In this document: piece after piece, positions 26,921-35,909 of the stretch
Numbering within the stretch: position 1 is the stretch's first letter
Layout: each line of letters begins with the position of its first letter
Assembly: GCA_017465055.1 (NCBI GenBank)
Contig: JAFTWZ010000009.1
Span: 1-64,000, forward strand
Reading direction: 5' to 3'
From: Alistipes sp.
GTDB lineage: Bacteria > Bacteroidota > Bacteroidia > Bacteroidales > Rikenellaceae
DNA length: 64,000 nucleotides
The notes under the pieces: generated by a model
The model's database searches: none
Told to the model about the DNA's origin: nothing
What the model saw: the letters and a program-made list of their open reading frames with translations, nothing else
Program-made: the position numbers and the translations under genes

Positions 26921-27494
26921 AACACAAGCGTCTATGGAGCTGCTCGACATCCTCGCGAAGCTCCTCAAGGTCGATATTCACGATGGCATACTTCGCTCTG
27001 TCGGCACGCTCATCATCGCTAAGCTGACGGCCTATACGCGCCACAACCTGCTCGCGCGATGCGCCATCACGCCTCATAGCACGCTCTATGCGCAGCTCCT
27101 CGAGCGATAGTACAGCAACAGCCACATCGACACGTTGTTCGAGGCTGGCCTCGAAGAGTATCGCCGACTCTAAAACCACATAACTACCCTGCTGACTCTC
27201 GGCCCACGTCTCAAAGTCGGCCATAACGACTGGGTGAACAAGGCTATTTAGCGCCGCAAGCTCCGCAGCATCGCCGAAGACTCGCTCGGCAAGGTAGCCC
27301 CTATTAAGTCCCTCGCTTGTGTAACACTCCGCACCGAAGCGCGCGACGATAGCCTCGCGCAGCGTGGCGCTCGTGGTCATAAGCTCCTTTGCCCGAGCAT
27401 CGGAGTTATAAACCGCAACACCCATCTCCTCGAGCATAGCACATACGGTGCTCTTGCCCGAGCCTATACCACCCGTAATACCTACCTTGTACAT
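26904..27494 (-). CDS. coaE: Dephospho-CoA kinase
   Basis: 196 residues with Walker A GITGGIGSGKST at the N-terminus, the DARAKELM lid region and the C-terminal helix. It phosphorylates dephospho-CoA in the last step of coenzyme A synthesis. Encoded after the YbbR-like gene with a 24-base gap, a neighbourhood common in Bacteroidales. Confidence 0.95.
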   Translation of the reverse strand: MYKVGITGGIGSGKSTVCAMLEEMGVAVYNSDARAKELMTTSATLREAIVARFGAECYTSEGLNRGYLAERVFGDAAELAALNSLVHPVVMADFETWAESQQGSYVVLESAILFEASLEQRVDVAVAVLSLEELRIERAMRRDGASREQVVARIGRQLSDDERADRAKYAIVNIDLEELREDVEQLHRRLCYDSRA

Positions 27495-27518
27495 ATACCT
27501 ATTTATATATAAAGAGGG

Positions 27519-27926
27519 TTACTGCTCGTAGCTCTCAATAGTCGGAAGTTTACTCACCGCCACCACATCGACATCGTTCATACGCGAGGCTAAAGCCTGC
27601 TGCATAGAGTGACCCGTCACGTGGCGATAGGTCTTACCCTCGTCGTCCGTAACCTCCTTGTCGAAACTAAGCTCTGCCGAAGGAACCTCGAAGCTACTAC
27701 GCTTCGACGACATAGTGTAGCTTATAAGGTTCGTACCCTTACCACGTATCGTGCAGCCCACGTCAAAGGCCTTGCCATCGACAACCACGGTAACCATATG
27801 GTCTGTGGTGTAGGTATCGCCGAGCTTGGTGATATACCATAGGATAAATGCTGCCACAAGCATCGTCACATATGCTGGCGATATGTAGCTCGCTACGCGT
27901 TTGAAAAACTCCTTTATCTTATTCAT
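27519..27926 (-). CDS. YbbR/CdaR-like membrane-anchored protein (short)
   Basis: 135 residues from ATG 27926 (MNKIKEFFKRVASYI), just downstream of a full promoter. One membrane helix (about 18-34, containing AAFILWYITKLGDTY), then one YbbR-like beta domain (VTVVVDGKAFDVGCTIRGKG). The position before coaE is where Bacteroidota encode a YbbR-like protein, but those are usually about twice as long. Assignment rests on position and the N-terminal pattern. Confidence 0.7.
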   Translation of the reverse strand: MNKIKEFFKRVASYISPAYVTMLVAAFILWYITKLGDTYTTDHMVTVVVDGKAFDVGCTIRGKGTNLISYTMSSKRSSFEVPSAELSFDKEVTDDEGKTYRHVTGHSMQQALASRMNDVDVVAVSKLPTIESYEQ

Positions 27927-27961
27927 AAACGTACAAATATTCGTTGCGATAGTAACTCCTA

Positions 27962-27992
27962 CAAAGGTAATAAAAAAATAGGAAATAGCAAT
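27962..27992 (-). promoter_or_regulatory. Promoter of the ybbR-coaE-folP-ABC-TIGR02757-trmN6 operon
   Basis: Minus strand ATTG (27992-27989), 19 bases, TACCTTTG (27969-27962). Confidence 0.65.
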
Positions 27993-28154
27993 AATATTGG
28001 CGACTAATGGATGACCTATGGCGACATAGAAGGAGTAACAGCAGAAGCAATTAGGCCAAAAGCACTCTGTCATAATAATCCGCTTAACCCTTTGAAACCC
28101 ATAGTGACTCACAATTATTTTACGTTCAAGCAACTTCCACAAGTCTCAAGTAAC

Positions 28155-28190
28155 AAAAAAGGGTCGCAACCCACCGACGGATTGCGACCC
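28155..28190 (-). terminator. secDF intrinsic terminator
   Basis: GGGTCGCAA (28161-28169) pairs with TTGCGACCC (28182-28190); on the minus strand the stem is followed by TTTTTTG. It lies 39 bases past the secDF stop. Confidence 0.85.
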
Positions 28191-28228
28191 ATAGTAAGAT
28201 ATATTATCTCTTAGATTATCAGCACCGA

Positions 28229-31126
28229 TTAAGCCTCAGCAGCCTCCTCGCCACGCTTAACATCCTTACGCTGAAGGTCGTAAGCGATAGGTGTAGCGAT
28301 AAATACTGAAGAGTAAGTACCGATAATGATACCGAGAATCAACGCAAATACAAAGCCTCGAATAGTCTCACCACCGAAGATGAAGATAGCCAACAAGGTT
28401 ACCAACGTAGTACCCGATGTGTTGATCGTACGAGACAAGGTAGCGCAGATAGCGTTATCGATGTTTGTCTTGATATCGCGCTTAGGATAGAGACCGAGGT
28501 ACTCACGGATACGGTCGAAGATAACCACTGTATCGTTGATAGAGTAACCGATGATGGTCAAGATAGCAGCGATGAAGGCCTGGTTAACCTCGAGGTTGAA
28601 AGGCATAACTGCATACAACATCGAGAAGATACCGATAACGAGCAGAGCGTTGTGTGCCAAAGCAACTGTAGCACCCATAGCCCACTGCCAACGGCGGAAA
28701 CGTACAGCAATGTAGAGGCCGATAGCTACCAAAGCGATAAGCACTGCGATAATAGAGTTTACGGTCATCTCCGATGAGATAGACTCGTTAACCTGCTCCG
28801 ATGATACGATACCCCACTGAGCAACGCCATCGCCAGCAGTACGGAACTCCTCAAAGCCGAAGTCGTCGATAGTGAAGTACTGATCCAAAGCGGCGAACAA
28901 AAGACGGTCAACAACATCGTTTGCCTCCTCGCCATCGAGACCCTCTGGCTGGTACTGAGTGACGATACGTACCTGGTTGTCGTCACCAAACTGCTTAACC
29001 TCAACAGATGAGTTGGCAGCATCGGCTACAGACTCAAACTCCTTAGCTACGCTATCGCGTACATCCTCAACACTTATAGTCTCGTTGAACTTAACAACAT
29101 ATGAGCGACCACCAGTAAACTCAACACCCTGGTTAAGACCGAGGGTAAGCAACGAAATGATAGAGGCTACTACCAAGATACCCGATACGGTGTAAGAGAC
29201 CTTACGCTTAGAGATAAAGCTGAACTTAACATTCTGCATAAAGTTCTCGGTCAACTTACGAGAGAAGGCGATAGTTCCGCGACGCTCTACGCGCGACTCG
29301 ATAAGTACGCGTGTGATGAAAATTGAGCAGAACAACGAGGTGATGATACCCACAACCAAAGTTGTTGCGAAGCCCTTAACAGGACCTGTACCGAAGAAGA
29401 AGAGTACGATACCAGTAATGATAGTGGTAAGGTTACCGTCGATAATCGCTGAGTAAGCGTTCGAGAAACCATCCTTGATAGCGAGCATAACACCCTTACC
29501 AGCACGCAACTCCTCCTTAATACGCTCGAAGATGATGACGTTGGCATCCACAGCCATACCCATAGTGAGCACGATACCTGCGATACCTGGGAGTGTTAAT
29601 ACAGCACCAAACGATACCAACACACCGAAGAGCAAGAGTACGTTGAACAGAAGTGCTACATTAGCAAACCATCCAGCAGTCTTATAGAAGAATGCCATAT
29701 AGAGAAGTACAAGGCAGAATGCCAATGCGAACGAGATAAGTCCAGAGTTGATAGACTGAGCACCGAGTGATGGACCCACAACCTCAGAGTAGATGATAGT
29801 TGCAGGAGCTGGAGACTTACCTGAGTTAAGCACGTTTGCCAAGTCCTCAGCCTCCTGAGCGGTAAAATTACCAGTGATAGATGACTGACCACCGTCGATA
29901 CGATCGTTAACACGTGGCGCTGAGTATACGTAGCTATCGAGAACGATTGCAATCTGACGACCTATGTTAGCTCCGGTGATATTACCCCACTCGATAGCAG
30001 TCTTCGAGTCCATAGTCATAGAGACCTCGAAACCACCATACTGACCACCAGCAGCACGAGCGTTAGTGATACCCGAGCCATCCAATACTGGGAGCATAGC
30101 ACCATCCTTACCCTTGAGAGCGTAGAGGAGGAAGACACCCTTAGAGCTGTCGAGCGAGCTCTTGTTTGACCACGCGAGCTTAACGTCAGCAGGAATCAGT
30201 GCCTTAACAGCTGGGATATCCAAGTAGTCGTTGATAAGCTGGATATTGCTCTTATCTGCAGCAGCAACCAAAGGCTCTGACACGCTGAAAGTCTGGATAT
30301 TACCATTCTCTACAGGAGCAGGATACGAGGTCATAAGCAACTCGCTAAGTGGAGTGATGCTCACCTCGGTCTCATCAGCACCCTGAGCGAGGAGGTAGTC
30401 GCGAACGATAGCGTCGCCATCAACGAACAATGTCTGCATCACAGCATTAGCATCCTCGCTATCGCATACCTGCCAGAACTCGAGATTTGCAGTCGATGCC
30501 AAGAGCTTGCTTACACGCTCAGGCTCCTTAACACCTGGAAGCTCGACCATAATACGGTTAGTACCTGCGATAGGCTGGATGTTTGGCTGGATAACGCCCA
30601 AGAGGTCAATACGTGTAATCAACACCTCGTTCATCTTAGCTACCGAACCCTCGATATGGCTCTTGAGCTGCGATGCTACAGCCGAAGCATCGTCAGTAGC
30701 GTAGATAGCCATAAGATCCTCAGCCGAGAGAGCTGCTACATAGGCATCAACAACAGCCGATGGCGACTCCATAGCCGATGCAGCATCCAATGCTGCCTCG
30801 ATGCTCTCGCGGAGAACGTTGTTCGATGCAATAGTGATGTCGTTGAAAGCGTTGGTACGGATAACATCCTCAGCCTTAATCTCGAGCATCACGTTCATAC
30901 CGCCCTTAAGGTCAAGACCCAAGTTCAGCTCCTTCTCCTTGCACTCACCGTAGGTGTAGCCAAGATAGACGCCCTTGTCCCATCTCTCGTCGAGGAAAGC
31001 CTGGGGATTCTCCTGCTTTGCAGCCTCAGCCTCGATATGACGTGTAACGAAGCTAAATGAGAGCTGCCAGATGCTGGCAAGACCCAAAAGCACTGCCAGC
31101 CACTTGATAATTCCTTTACTCTGCAT
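28229..31126 (-). CDS. secDF: Fused protein-export membrane protein SecDF
   Basis: 965 residues joining SecD and SecF, as usual in Bacteroidota. Twelve or so membrane helices in two sets of six are interrupted by large periplasmic domains. SecD hallmarks: LDLKGGMNVMLEI near the start and GIVLTMGMAVDANVIIFERI. SecF hallmarks: GVEFTGGRSYVVKF and GYSINDTVVIFDRIRE. It uses the proton-motive force to pull preproteins across the inner membrane after SecA/SecYEG. Single-gene unit with its own promoter and terminator. Confidence 0.97.
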   Translation of the reverse strand: MQSKGIIKWLAVLLGLASIWQLSFSFVTRHIEAEAAKQENPQAFLDERWDKGVYLGYTYGECKEKELNLGLDLKGGMNVMLEIKAEDVIRTNAFNDITIASNNVLRESIEAALDAASAMESPSAVVDAYVAALSAEDLMAIYATDDASAVASQLKSHIEGSVAKMNEVLITRIDLLGVIQPNIQPIAGTNRIMVELPGVKEPERVSKLLASTANLEFWQVCDSEDANAVMQTLFVDGDAIVRDYLLAQGADETEVSITPLSELLMTSYPAPVENGNIQTFSVSEPLVAAADKSNIQLINDYLDIPAVKALIPADVKLAWSNKSSLDSSKGVFLLYALKGKDGAMLPVLDGSGITNARAAGGQYGGFEVSMTMDSKTAIEWGNITGANIGRQIAIVLDSYVYSAPRVNDRIDGGQSSITGNFTAQEAEDLANVLNSGKSPAPATIIYSEVVGPSLGAQSINSGLISFALAFCLVLLYMAFFYKTAGWFANVALLFNVLLLFGVLVSFGAVLTLPGIAGIVLTMGMAVDANVIIFERIKEELRAGKGVMLAIKDGFSNAYSAIIDGNLTTIITGIVLFFFGTGPVKGFATTLVVGIITSLFCSIFITRVLIESRVERRGTIAFSRKLTENFMQNVKFSFISKRKVSYTVSGILVVASIISLLTLGLNQGVEFTGGRSYVVKFNETISVEDVRDSVAKEFESVADAANSSVEVKQFGDDNQVRIVTQYQPEGLDGEEANDVVDRLLFAALDQYFTIDDFGFEEFRTAGDGVAQWGIVSSEQVNESISSEMTVNSIIAVLIALVAIGLYIAVRFRRWQWAMGATVALAHNALLVIGIFSMLYAVMPFNLEVNQAFIAAILTIIGYSINDTVVIFDRIREYLGLYPKRDIKTNIDNAICATLSRTINTSGTTLVTLLAIFIFGGETIRGFVFALILGIIIGTYSSVFIATPIAYDLQRKDVKRGEEAAEA

Positions 31127-31258
31127 TGTTAGAAAGTTTTGTTATTTGTTATTGTTTATGTATTTTTTGTATTTTTCTTGCGTCGTTGTCTAACGCATAG
31201 TTAGTAGCATCTAACACTCCATCACGCCGAATACCTAAATATTCGCGCGTTAATCGCG

Positions 31259-31289
31259 CAAAGATAGCAAAAAAATCGCAATCCACAAA
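31259..31289 (-). promoter_or_regulatory. secDF promoter, embedded in the upstream gene's terminator
   Basis: Minus strand TTTG (31289-31286), 19 bases, TATCTTTG (31266-31259). The TTTG lies in the loop of the fucosidase terminator hairpin. The predicted leader is about 125 bases. Confidence 0.7.
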
Positions 31290-31303
31290 TATGGACTGCG
31301 ATT
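31268..31303 (-). terminator. Fucosidase gene terminator
   Basis: AATCGCAATCC (31274-31284) pairs with GGACTGCGATT (31293-31303) with one mismatch; on the minus strand the stem is followed by TTTTTT. Located 46 bases past the GH29 stop. Confidence 0.8.
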
Positions 31304-31349
31304 ATTGCAAGATAATTGCGATAAATTTCTGCGTCTACACGCGACATTA

Positions 31350-32654
31350 CTACTTGGTGCGTAGCTCGACAATATAATCTACCGTGTCGGTCACAGGACC
31401 AGTATGCAGACAATAGCCCTCCTCGCACCTCTCAAATGCTACACTCTGACCCGAGGCAAATACCTTAGCATCAACAACCTCGCACTCTAACGGAAGTATC
31501 AAGTTGTCTGCCTGAAGTTCGAAGATATGCACGAAGAGACGATCACCCTTACGCGTCGTGCAACCCCACTCCTGCTGAGCTATGTCGCCGGCCTCGGTGG
31601 CATATACCGTCTCACCGTTTACCGAGAGCCACTCGCCCATAGCCTTCATACGCTCGACCGCAGCCTCGGGGAGCTCTCCATTGGGCTGAGGACCGACATT
31701 TAGGAGCAGGTTAGCACCCTTACCCGCAGCACTTACAAGGTAGCGAATAAGCGTATCGACACTCTTATAGTTCTGGTCGATAACCTTATAGCCCCACATA
31801 CCATTCATCGTCTGGCAGGTCTCCAGGGGTAGGCGACTGATGGCCTGACCCGAGAGTCCGTGAGTATTTTCGCCGGGGAGGTCACGCTCGAAAATCTGAA
31901 TATCCTCACCCTCGAATGGCACCTGGTGGTGGTTATTGGCCACAAGGCACGTAGGTTGCAACTTGTGTACAAGAGCATACTGCTCGTCGAGCTGCCAGTC
32001 AAACGGCGTAACATCCTCGTCGTGATCCCACCAGCCGTCGAACCATATAGCGCGAATAGGGCCGTAGTCGGTCAAGAGCTCGGTAATCTGACGATTCATA
32101 AAGTCGTAGTACGAGGGCCAGTTGATAAGCTCCTCGTTGCGACCAGTTACCCCCTTTGCCGTGCGGCCACGAGGGTAGTCATCGCGCGACCAGTCGGCGT
32201 GCGAATAGTATAGATGCAGAGCTATACCCTGCTTTCTACACTCTCGTGCTAACTCCTTGAGCACGTCGCGCTTAAATGGCGTAGCATCGACGATATTATA
32301 CTCCGACTGGGCGGTATTCCACATCGAGAAGCTGTCGTGGTGACGCGTAGTGAAACATATATACTTAGCACCCGAGGCCTTCACCGCAGCCACCCACGCC
32401 TTAGCATCGAAGCGGTGTGGATAGAAGGCATCGGCAGCCTTAGCATACTCATCGCGGTCGAGGCCAGCATTCTGCAAGTACCACTCACCCTGAGCAAACA
32501 TACTATATATGCCCCAGTGAATGAATATACCAAAGCGATCCTCGGCAAACTCCTTGCGCACTCTTAAGTTCTCCTCCGTAGGCTTGTATCCCTGCGCTAC
32601 GGCCGACGTCGCAACCGCCGAAATAAGAAGTAGTGATATTAGAAATCGTTTCAT
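31350..32654 (-). CDS. Alpha-L-fucosidase, GH29
   Basis: 434 residues with a cleavable signal peptide (MKRFLISLLLISAVATSAVAQ). The GH29 fold is clear: FGIFIHWGIYS, YICFTTRHHDSFSMWNT, LHLYYSHADWSRDDYP and the nucleophile-containing IRAIWFDGWWDHDED. It releases L-fucose from host glycans in the periplasm or at the surface. No SusCD pair or other glycosidase is nearby, so it is not part of a visible polysaccharide utilisation locus. Confidence 0.94.
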   Translation of the reverse strand: MKRFLISLLLISAVATSAVAQGYKPTEENLRVRKEFAEDRFGIFIHWGIYSMFAQGEWYLQNAGLDRDEYAKAADAFYPHRFDAKAWVAAVKASGAKYICFTTRHHDSFSMWNTAQSEYNIVDATPFKRDVLKELARECRKQGIALHLYYSHADWSRDDYPRGRTAKGVTGRNEELINWPSYYDFMNRQITELLTDYGPIRAIWFDGWWDHDEDVTPFDWQLDEQYALVHKLQPTCLVANNHHQVPFEGEDIQIFERDLPGENTHGLSGQAISRLPLETCQTMNGMWGYKVIDQNYKSVDTLIRYLVSAAGKGANLLLNVGPQPNGELPEAAVERMKAMGEWLSVNGETVYATEAGDIAQQEWGCTTRKGDRLFVHIFELQADNLILPLECEVVDAKVFASGQSVAFERCEEGYCLHTGPVTDTVDYIVELRTK

Positions 32655-32700
32655 AGGCTATGTTTATCTTGTTTAGGTTGTTAGCTGAACTGATGTTTAT

Positions 32701-32880
32701 ATGGTTACTATTGGTTACTGTGGGTTTTTGTGGGTTTCTGTGAGTTTCTGTGGTTTTTTATGAGTTTCTATGAGTTATTATGAGTATCTATGAGTTTCTA
32801 TAACGGAGAGGTTTACGCGCTCTCCTCCATACATATTAACCTATATTAACTCATATTAACCTATTTTAACACACTATAAC
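32701..32880. repeat. 10-bp-period intergenic array, copy A
   Basis: Left block (about 32721-32803) repeats variants of ATGAGTTTCT every 10 bases; right block (about 32831-32880) repeats TTAACTCATA-like units every 10 bases, roughly the inverse of the left unit. Between them is a core with GAGAGGTTTACGCGCTCTCC (32807-32826). Related arrays: 33234-33357, 51441-51719, 58918-59051. No coding capacity. Confidence 0.75.
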
Positions 32881-32902
32881 GTTCAACGTCCCACTCCCAT
32901 AG

Positions 32903-33126
32903 AGCGGTAGACGTGACTCGAACCCGCGCTACGCGCTTCTTTTATATTTACACCCCCAACCCCTGAAAGGGGCGGTGAGGGTCGCGTGAGAGCCCCTTCT
33001 ACCGACTCTCAAAGAGCGGTAGACGGGACTCGAACCCGCGCTACGCGCTTCTTTTATATTTACACCCCCAACCCCTGAAAGGGGCGGTGAGGGTCGCGTG
33101 AGAGTCCCTTCTACTGGCTCTCATAG
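32903..33126 (-). repeat. 112-bp tandem repeat containing the 3' end of tRNA-Gly
   Basis: Two tandem units begin at 32903 and 33015, exactly 112 bases apart and 112 before the tRNA 3' end at 33127. Each starts with 26 bases of the tRNA acceptor/T-arm end, then CTACGCGCTTCTTTTATATT, a CCCCTGAAAGGGG hairpin and GTGAGGGTCGCGTGAGAG. The first copy has one substitution in the tRNA part. The copies lack the anticodon arm and cannot be functional tRNAs. Confidence 0.85.
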
Positions 33127-33199
33127 AGCGGTAGACGGGACTCGAACCCGCGACCCTCGGCTTGGGAAGCCGATGCTCTACCAACTGAGCTACTACCGC
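33127..33199 (-). tRNA. tRNA-Gly (anticodon CCC)
   Basis: The minus strand folds as a full cloverleaf: acceptor GCGGTAG/CTACCGC, D-arm GCTCAGTTGGTAGAGC, anticodon stem TCGGC/GCCGA with loop TTCCCAA (anticodon CCC), T-arm GCGGG-TTCGAGT-CCCGT. CCA is not encoded. The 3' end is repeated twice downstream. Confidence 0.93.
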
Positions 33200-33233
33200 A
33201 AATATTATCGTGCATCTCTACGAACCGCCGGAA

Positions 33234-33357
33234 GTTTTTATGAGTCTCTATGGGTATCAATATGTTACTATGATACTGATGTTTAGGCATTGACCTTCAC
33301 AACTCATAGTAATTTATCGTAACTCATCTTAACTCATTAAAACCCATCGTAACCCAC
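33234..33357. repeat. 10-bp-period intergenic array, copy B
   Basis: Shorter and more degenerate than the others. Units like ATGAGTCTCT precede a core with TGTTTAGGCATTGACC (33280-33295), followed by CGTAACTCAT-type units every 10 bases to 33357. With copy A it brackets the tRNA-Gly region. Confidence 0.6.
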
Positions 33358-33360
33358 AAC

Positions 33361-33529
33361 AAGCTAAACGCCGCAGATGATGCTTTATCACAACCAAAGA
33401 ACCTAATTTGTTGTTAGAAGGCATTAGATGTGGTGGTTAGTCGAAGTTCGCAAATCCGGAGTTTACTTAAGGTAAATGAGGAATTTGCAAACAAGCTAAA
33501 CGCCGCAGATGATGCCTTATCACAACAAA
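33361..33529. repeat. Palindromic element abutting the lepA stop codon
   Basis: Outer arms at 33407-33434 and 33502-33531 are imperfect inverse copies (AATTTGTTGT ... AAGGCAT). Inside, GCAAATCC/GGAATTTGC and a GGAGTTTACTT ... GTAAATGAG core (33458-33480) form a second hairpin. A 35-base segment AAGCTAAACGCCGCAGATGA... occurs twice as a direct repeat (33361-33395, 33493-33527). The core matches the interior of the element at 8411; the arms match the element at 42467. It may also terminate lepA. Confidence 0.7.
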
Positions 33530-35320
33530 TTAATCCATTTTGAGGACGGCTAAAAAGGCCGACTGCGGCACCTGCACCGAGCCAATCTGTCGCATACGCT
33601 TCTTACCGGCCTTCTGCTTCTCGAGGAGCTTACGCTTACGCGAGATATCACCACCATAACACTTGGCTGTAACATCCTTACGCACAGCCTTGACCGTCTC
33701 GCGTGCGATAATCTTAGCACCTATGGCCGCCTGGATAGCTATGTCGAACTGCTGGCGCGGAATGAGCTCCTTGAGTTTCTCGCACATCTTACGGCCAAAG
33801 TCGTAGGCGTGGTCGGCATATATCAACGACGAGAGGGCATCGACAGCCTCTCCATTGAGCAGAATATCGAGCTTGGCGAGCTTACTGGGCTGGTAGCCTG
33901 TGCGGTGATAGTCGAACGAGGCGTAGCCCTTAGAGATGCTCTTAAGCTTATCGTAGAAGTCGAAGACAATCTCCGAGAGTGGCATCTCGAAGTTAACCTC
34001 CACACGATCCTGCGTGATGAAGGTCTGATTCTTCATAACGCCGCGCTTGTCGATACATAGCTTGAGGACATTACCGAGGAAGTCGGCCTTGGTGATTATC
34101 TGTGCGAGGATATATGGTTCCTCAATCTTTGCAACCTTAGTAATCTCGGGCAGTCCCGAAGGGTTGTGCACCTCGAGTTCCTCGCCCTGAGTGGTGGTAA
34201 TATGATACGACACGTTGGGCACCGTGGTTATAACATCCATATCGAACTCGCGATATAGACGCTCCTGGATAATCTCCATATGTAGCAGTCCGAGGAATCC
34301 GCAACGGAAGCCGAAGCCGAGGGCCAAAGAGCTCTCTGGCTCGAACGTGAGCGAAGCATCGTTGAGTCTTAGCTTCTCAAGCGAGGCGCGCAAATCCTCA
34401 TACTGATCGGCCTCAACGGGGTATACACCTGCAAAGACCATAGGCTTAACATCCTCGAAACCTGCGATAGCCTCGCGCGCAGGAGTAGCCACCGAGGTGA
34501 TGGTATCACCGACCTTAACATCGGTAGAGTTCTTAATGCCCGAGCATATATATCCCACATCGCCAGCCTTAATCTCGTCACGCGCAACCATCTTGAGCTT
34601 AAGCACACCTATCTCGTCGGCATCGTACTCGCTACCAGCGTTGAAGAACTTGACGTGCTCACCCTTATGTATGGTGCCGTTAAAGACGCGGAAGTAGGCG
34701 ATAACACCTCTAAATGGATTAAACACAGAGTCGAAGATAAGGGCCTGGAGTGGTGCTTCTGGATCGCCATCGGGAGCAGGAACGCGCTCAACGATAGCCT
34801 CCAGCACCTCCTCAACACCCTGACCAGTCTTACCCGATGCGAGAAGTATATCCTCCTCCTTGCAACCTATGAGGTCGATAATCTGATCCTTAACCTCGTC
34901 AATCATCGCCGACTCACAATCTATCTTGTTGAGCACGGGGATAATCTCGAGATCCTGACCGAGGGCAAGATATAGGTTCGAGATGGTCTGCGCCTGGATA
35001 CCCTGCGTTGCATCGACAACGAGTAGCGCACCCTCGCACGAGGCGATAGCTCGCGACACCTCGTATGAGAAGTCGACGTGTCCCGGGGTGTCGATAAGGT
35101 TGAGAGTGTAGGCCTGGCCATCCTTAGCACGATACTCCATCTGTATGGCGTGGCTCTTGATGGTGATACCCTTTTCGCGTTCCAGGTCCATATCGTCGAG
35201 CACCTGGGCCTGCATCTCGCGCTGATTAAGGGTATTGGTCTTCTCGAGCAGACGGTCAGCAAGCGTACTCTTACCGTGATCGATGTGTGCTATGATACAA
35301 AAGTTGCGTATATTCTTCAT
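33530..35320 (-). CDS. lepA: Elongation factor 4 (LepA)
   Basis: 596 residues, the normal length. Translational GTPase motifs: [16 protein letters not shown] (G1), [12 protein letters not shown] (G3) and LNKIDCESA (G4), with the LepA-specific C-terminal domain ending [13 protein letters not shown]. It acts on ribosomes during stress or early elongation. Single gene, own promoter, followed directly by a palindromic repeat. Confidence 0.97.
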   Translation of the reverse strand: MKNIRNFCIIAHIDHGKSTLADRLLEKTNTLNQREMQAQVLDDMDLEREKGITIKSHAIQMEYRAKDGQAYTLNLIDTPGHVDFSYEVSRAIASCEGALLVVDATQGIQAQTISNLYLALGQDLEIIPVLNKIDCESAMIDEVKDQIIDLIGCKEEDILLASGKTGQGVEEVLEAIVERVPAPDGDPEAPLQALIFDSVFNPFRGVIAYFRVFNGTIHKGEHVKFFNAGSEYDADEIGVLKLKMVARDEIKAGDVGYICSGIKNSTDVKVGDTITSVATPAREAIAGFEDVKPMVFAGVYPVEADQYEDLRASLEKLRLNDASLTFEPESSLALGFGFRCGFLGLLHMEIIQERLYREFDMDVITTVPNVSYHITTTQGEELEVHNPSGLPEITKVAKIEEPYILAQIITKADFLGNVLKLCIDKRGVMKNQTFITQDRVEVNFEMPLSEIVFDFYDKLKSISKGYASFDYHRTGYQPSKLAKLDILLNGEAVDALSSLIYADHAYDFGRKMCEKLKELIPRQQFDIAIQAAIGAKIIARETVKAVRKDVTAKCYGGDISRKRKLLEKQKAGKKRMRQIGSVQVPQSAFLAVLKMD

Positions 35321-35360
35321 CGTGCGATGTTGGTTTTACATATATACATATTAAAGCACG

Positions 35361-35391
35361 CAAAGATACTATTTTTTTCTAAAACTTCAAT
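35361..35391 (-). promoter_or_regulatory. lepA promoter
   Basis: Minus strand ATTG (35391-35388), 19 bases, TATCTTTG (35368-35361), 41 bases upstream of the ATG. Confidence 0.7.
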
Positions 35392-35405
35392 ATCCTCGCA
35401 CAACA

Positions 35406-35446
35406 ATAACGCCACAAAAGCCATTTTTAGGCATTTGTGGCGTTAT
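35406..35446 (-). terminator. Terminator of the pseudokinase-AAA+/FtsZ-C-like locus
   Basis: ATAACGCCACAAA (35406-35418) pairs perfectly with TTTGTGGCGTTAT (35434-35446), a 13-bp stem, 24 bases past the stop of the small gene. On the minus strand TGTTG follows. Confidence 0.75.
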
Positions 35447-35469
35447 GCTCGAGCTATTTCCGACGACTA

Positions 35470-35868
35470 CTACTCGTAAAATACAACGTTTAATAGTCGC
35501 CACTGGCCCTCGCCCAGAGAGCTATCCTCGCCTGCACCCCATATTACCGGCACTGTACCGAGGGTCTTACACTCAGCCTCGATAAGTCGAGTAATCGTAT
35601 CTTGCGATATGACATCGACATTGTGTGCGCACAACGAGAACATCACACTCTTAACACCCTGGCACGACAGTGTAGCATAGCTCTTCTCTAACGCCTCGAC
35701 AGGCGAATCAGAGCCATCGGCCGAGTTTATAAGCGTCGATACGGCGTGCGATGCTTGATTTTTCAAGGTATTATAGTCAGCCATATCGAGCGTAACAAGG
35801 TGCTTCATATCACCCAAAAACTTCAAAACCATCTTCTCAATCTCTACGTAATCAGTTGTTGTAATCAT
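35470..35868 (-). CDS. Small protein resembling the C-terminal half of FtsZ, without a GTPase domain
   Basis: 132 residues. Read against FtsZ from memory it aligns from the central helix to the end of the C-terminal domain. A helix (VEIEKMVLKFLGDM) is followed by HLVTLDMADYNTL, matching the T7 synergy loop INVDFADVRTV and keeping both aspartates (Asp28, Asp31). Then come a glycine-poor helix with an acidic turn (ADGSDSPVEALEKSY), the strand VKSVMFSL, a helix, and VPVIWGAGEDSSLGEGQWRLLNVVFYE, matching FtsZ's niiwGaxxDexLgdxvrVtvia. No nucleotide-binding tubulin signature (GGGTGTG) is present. It lies 41 bases downstream of the pseudokinase-AAA+ gene on the same strand, with a terminator after it. 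Remote homology is my reading and needs a profile search. Confidence 0.6.
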   Translation of the reverse strand: MITTTDYVEIEKMVLKFLGDMKHLVTLDMADYNTLKNQASHAVSTLINSADGSDSPVEALEKSYATLSCQGVKSVMFSLCAHNVDVISQDTITRLIEAECKTLGTVPVIWGAGEDSSLGEGQWRLLNVVFYE

Positions 35869-35909
35869 AGTTGTATTAGTTATTAATATTGGTTAATAGG
35901 TTATTCTCA

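Noticed and set aside
31350..32654. Polysaccharide utilisation locus around the fucosidase
   Set aside because: No SusC/SusD pair, sulfatase, sensor or further glycosidase lies nearby.
32903..33040. Two additional tRNA genes
   Set aside because: Only the acceptor/T-arm end is present; the anticodon and D arms are replaced by other sequence.
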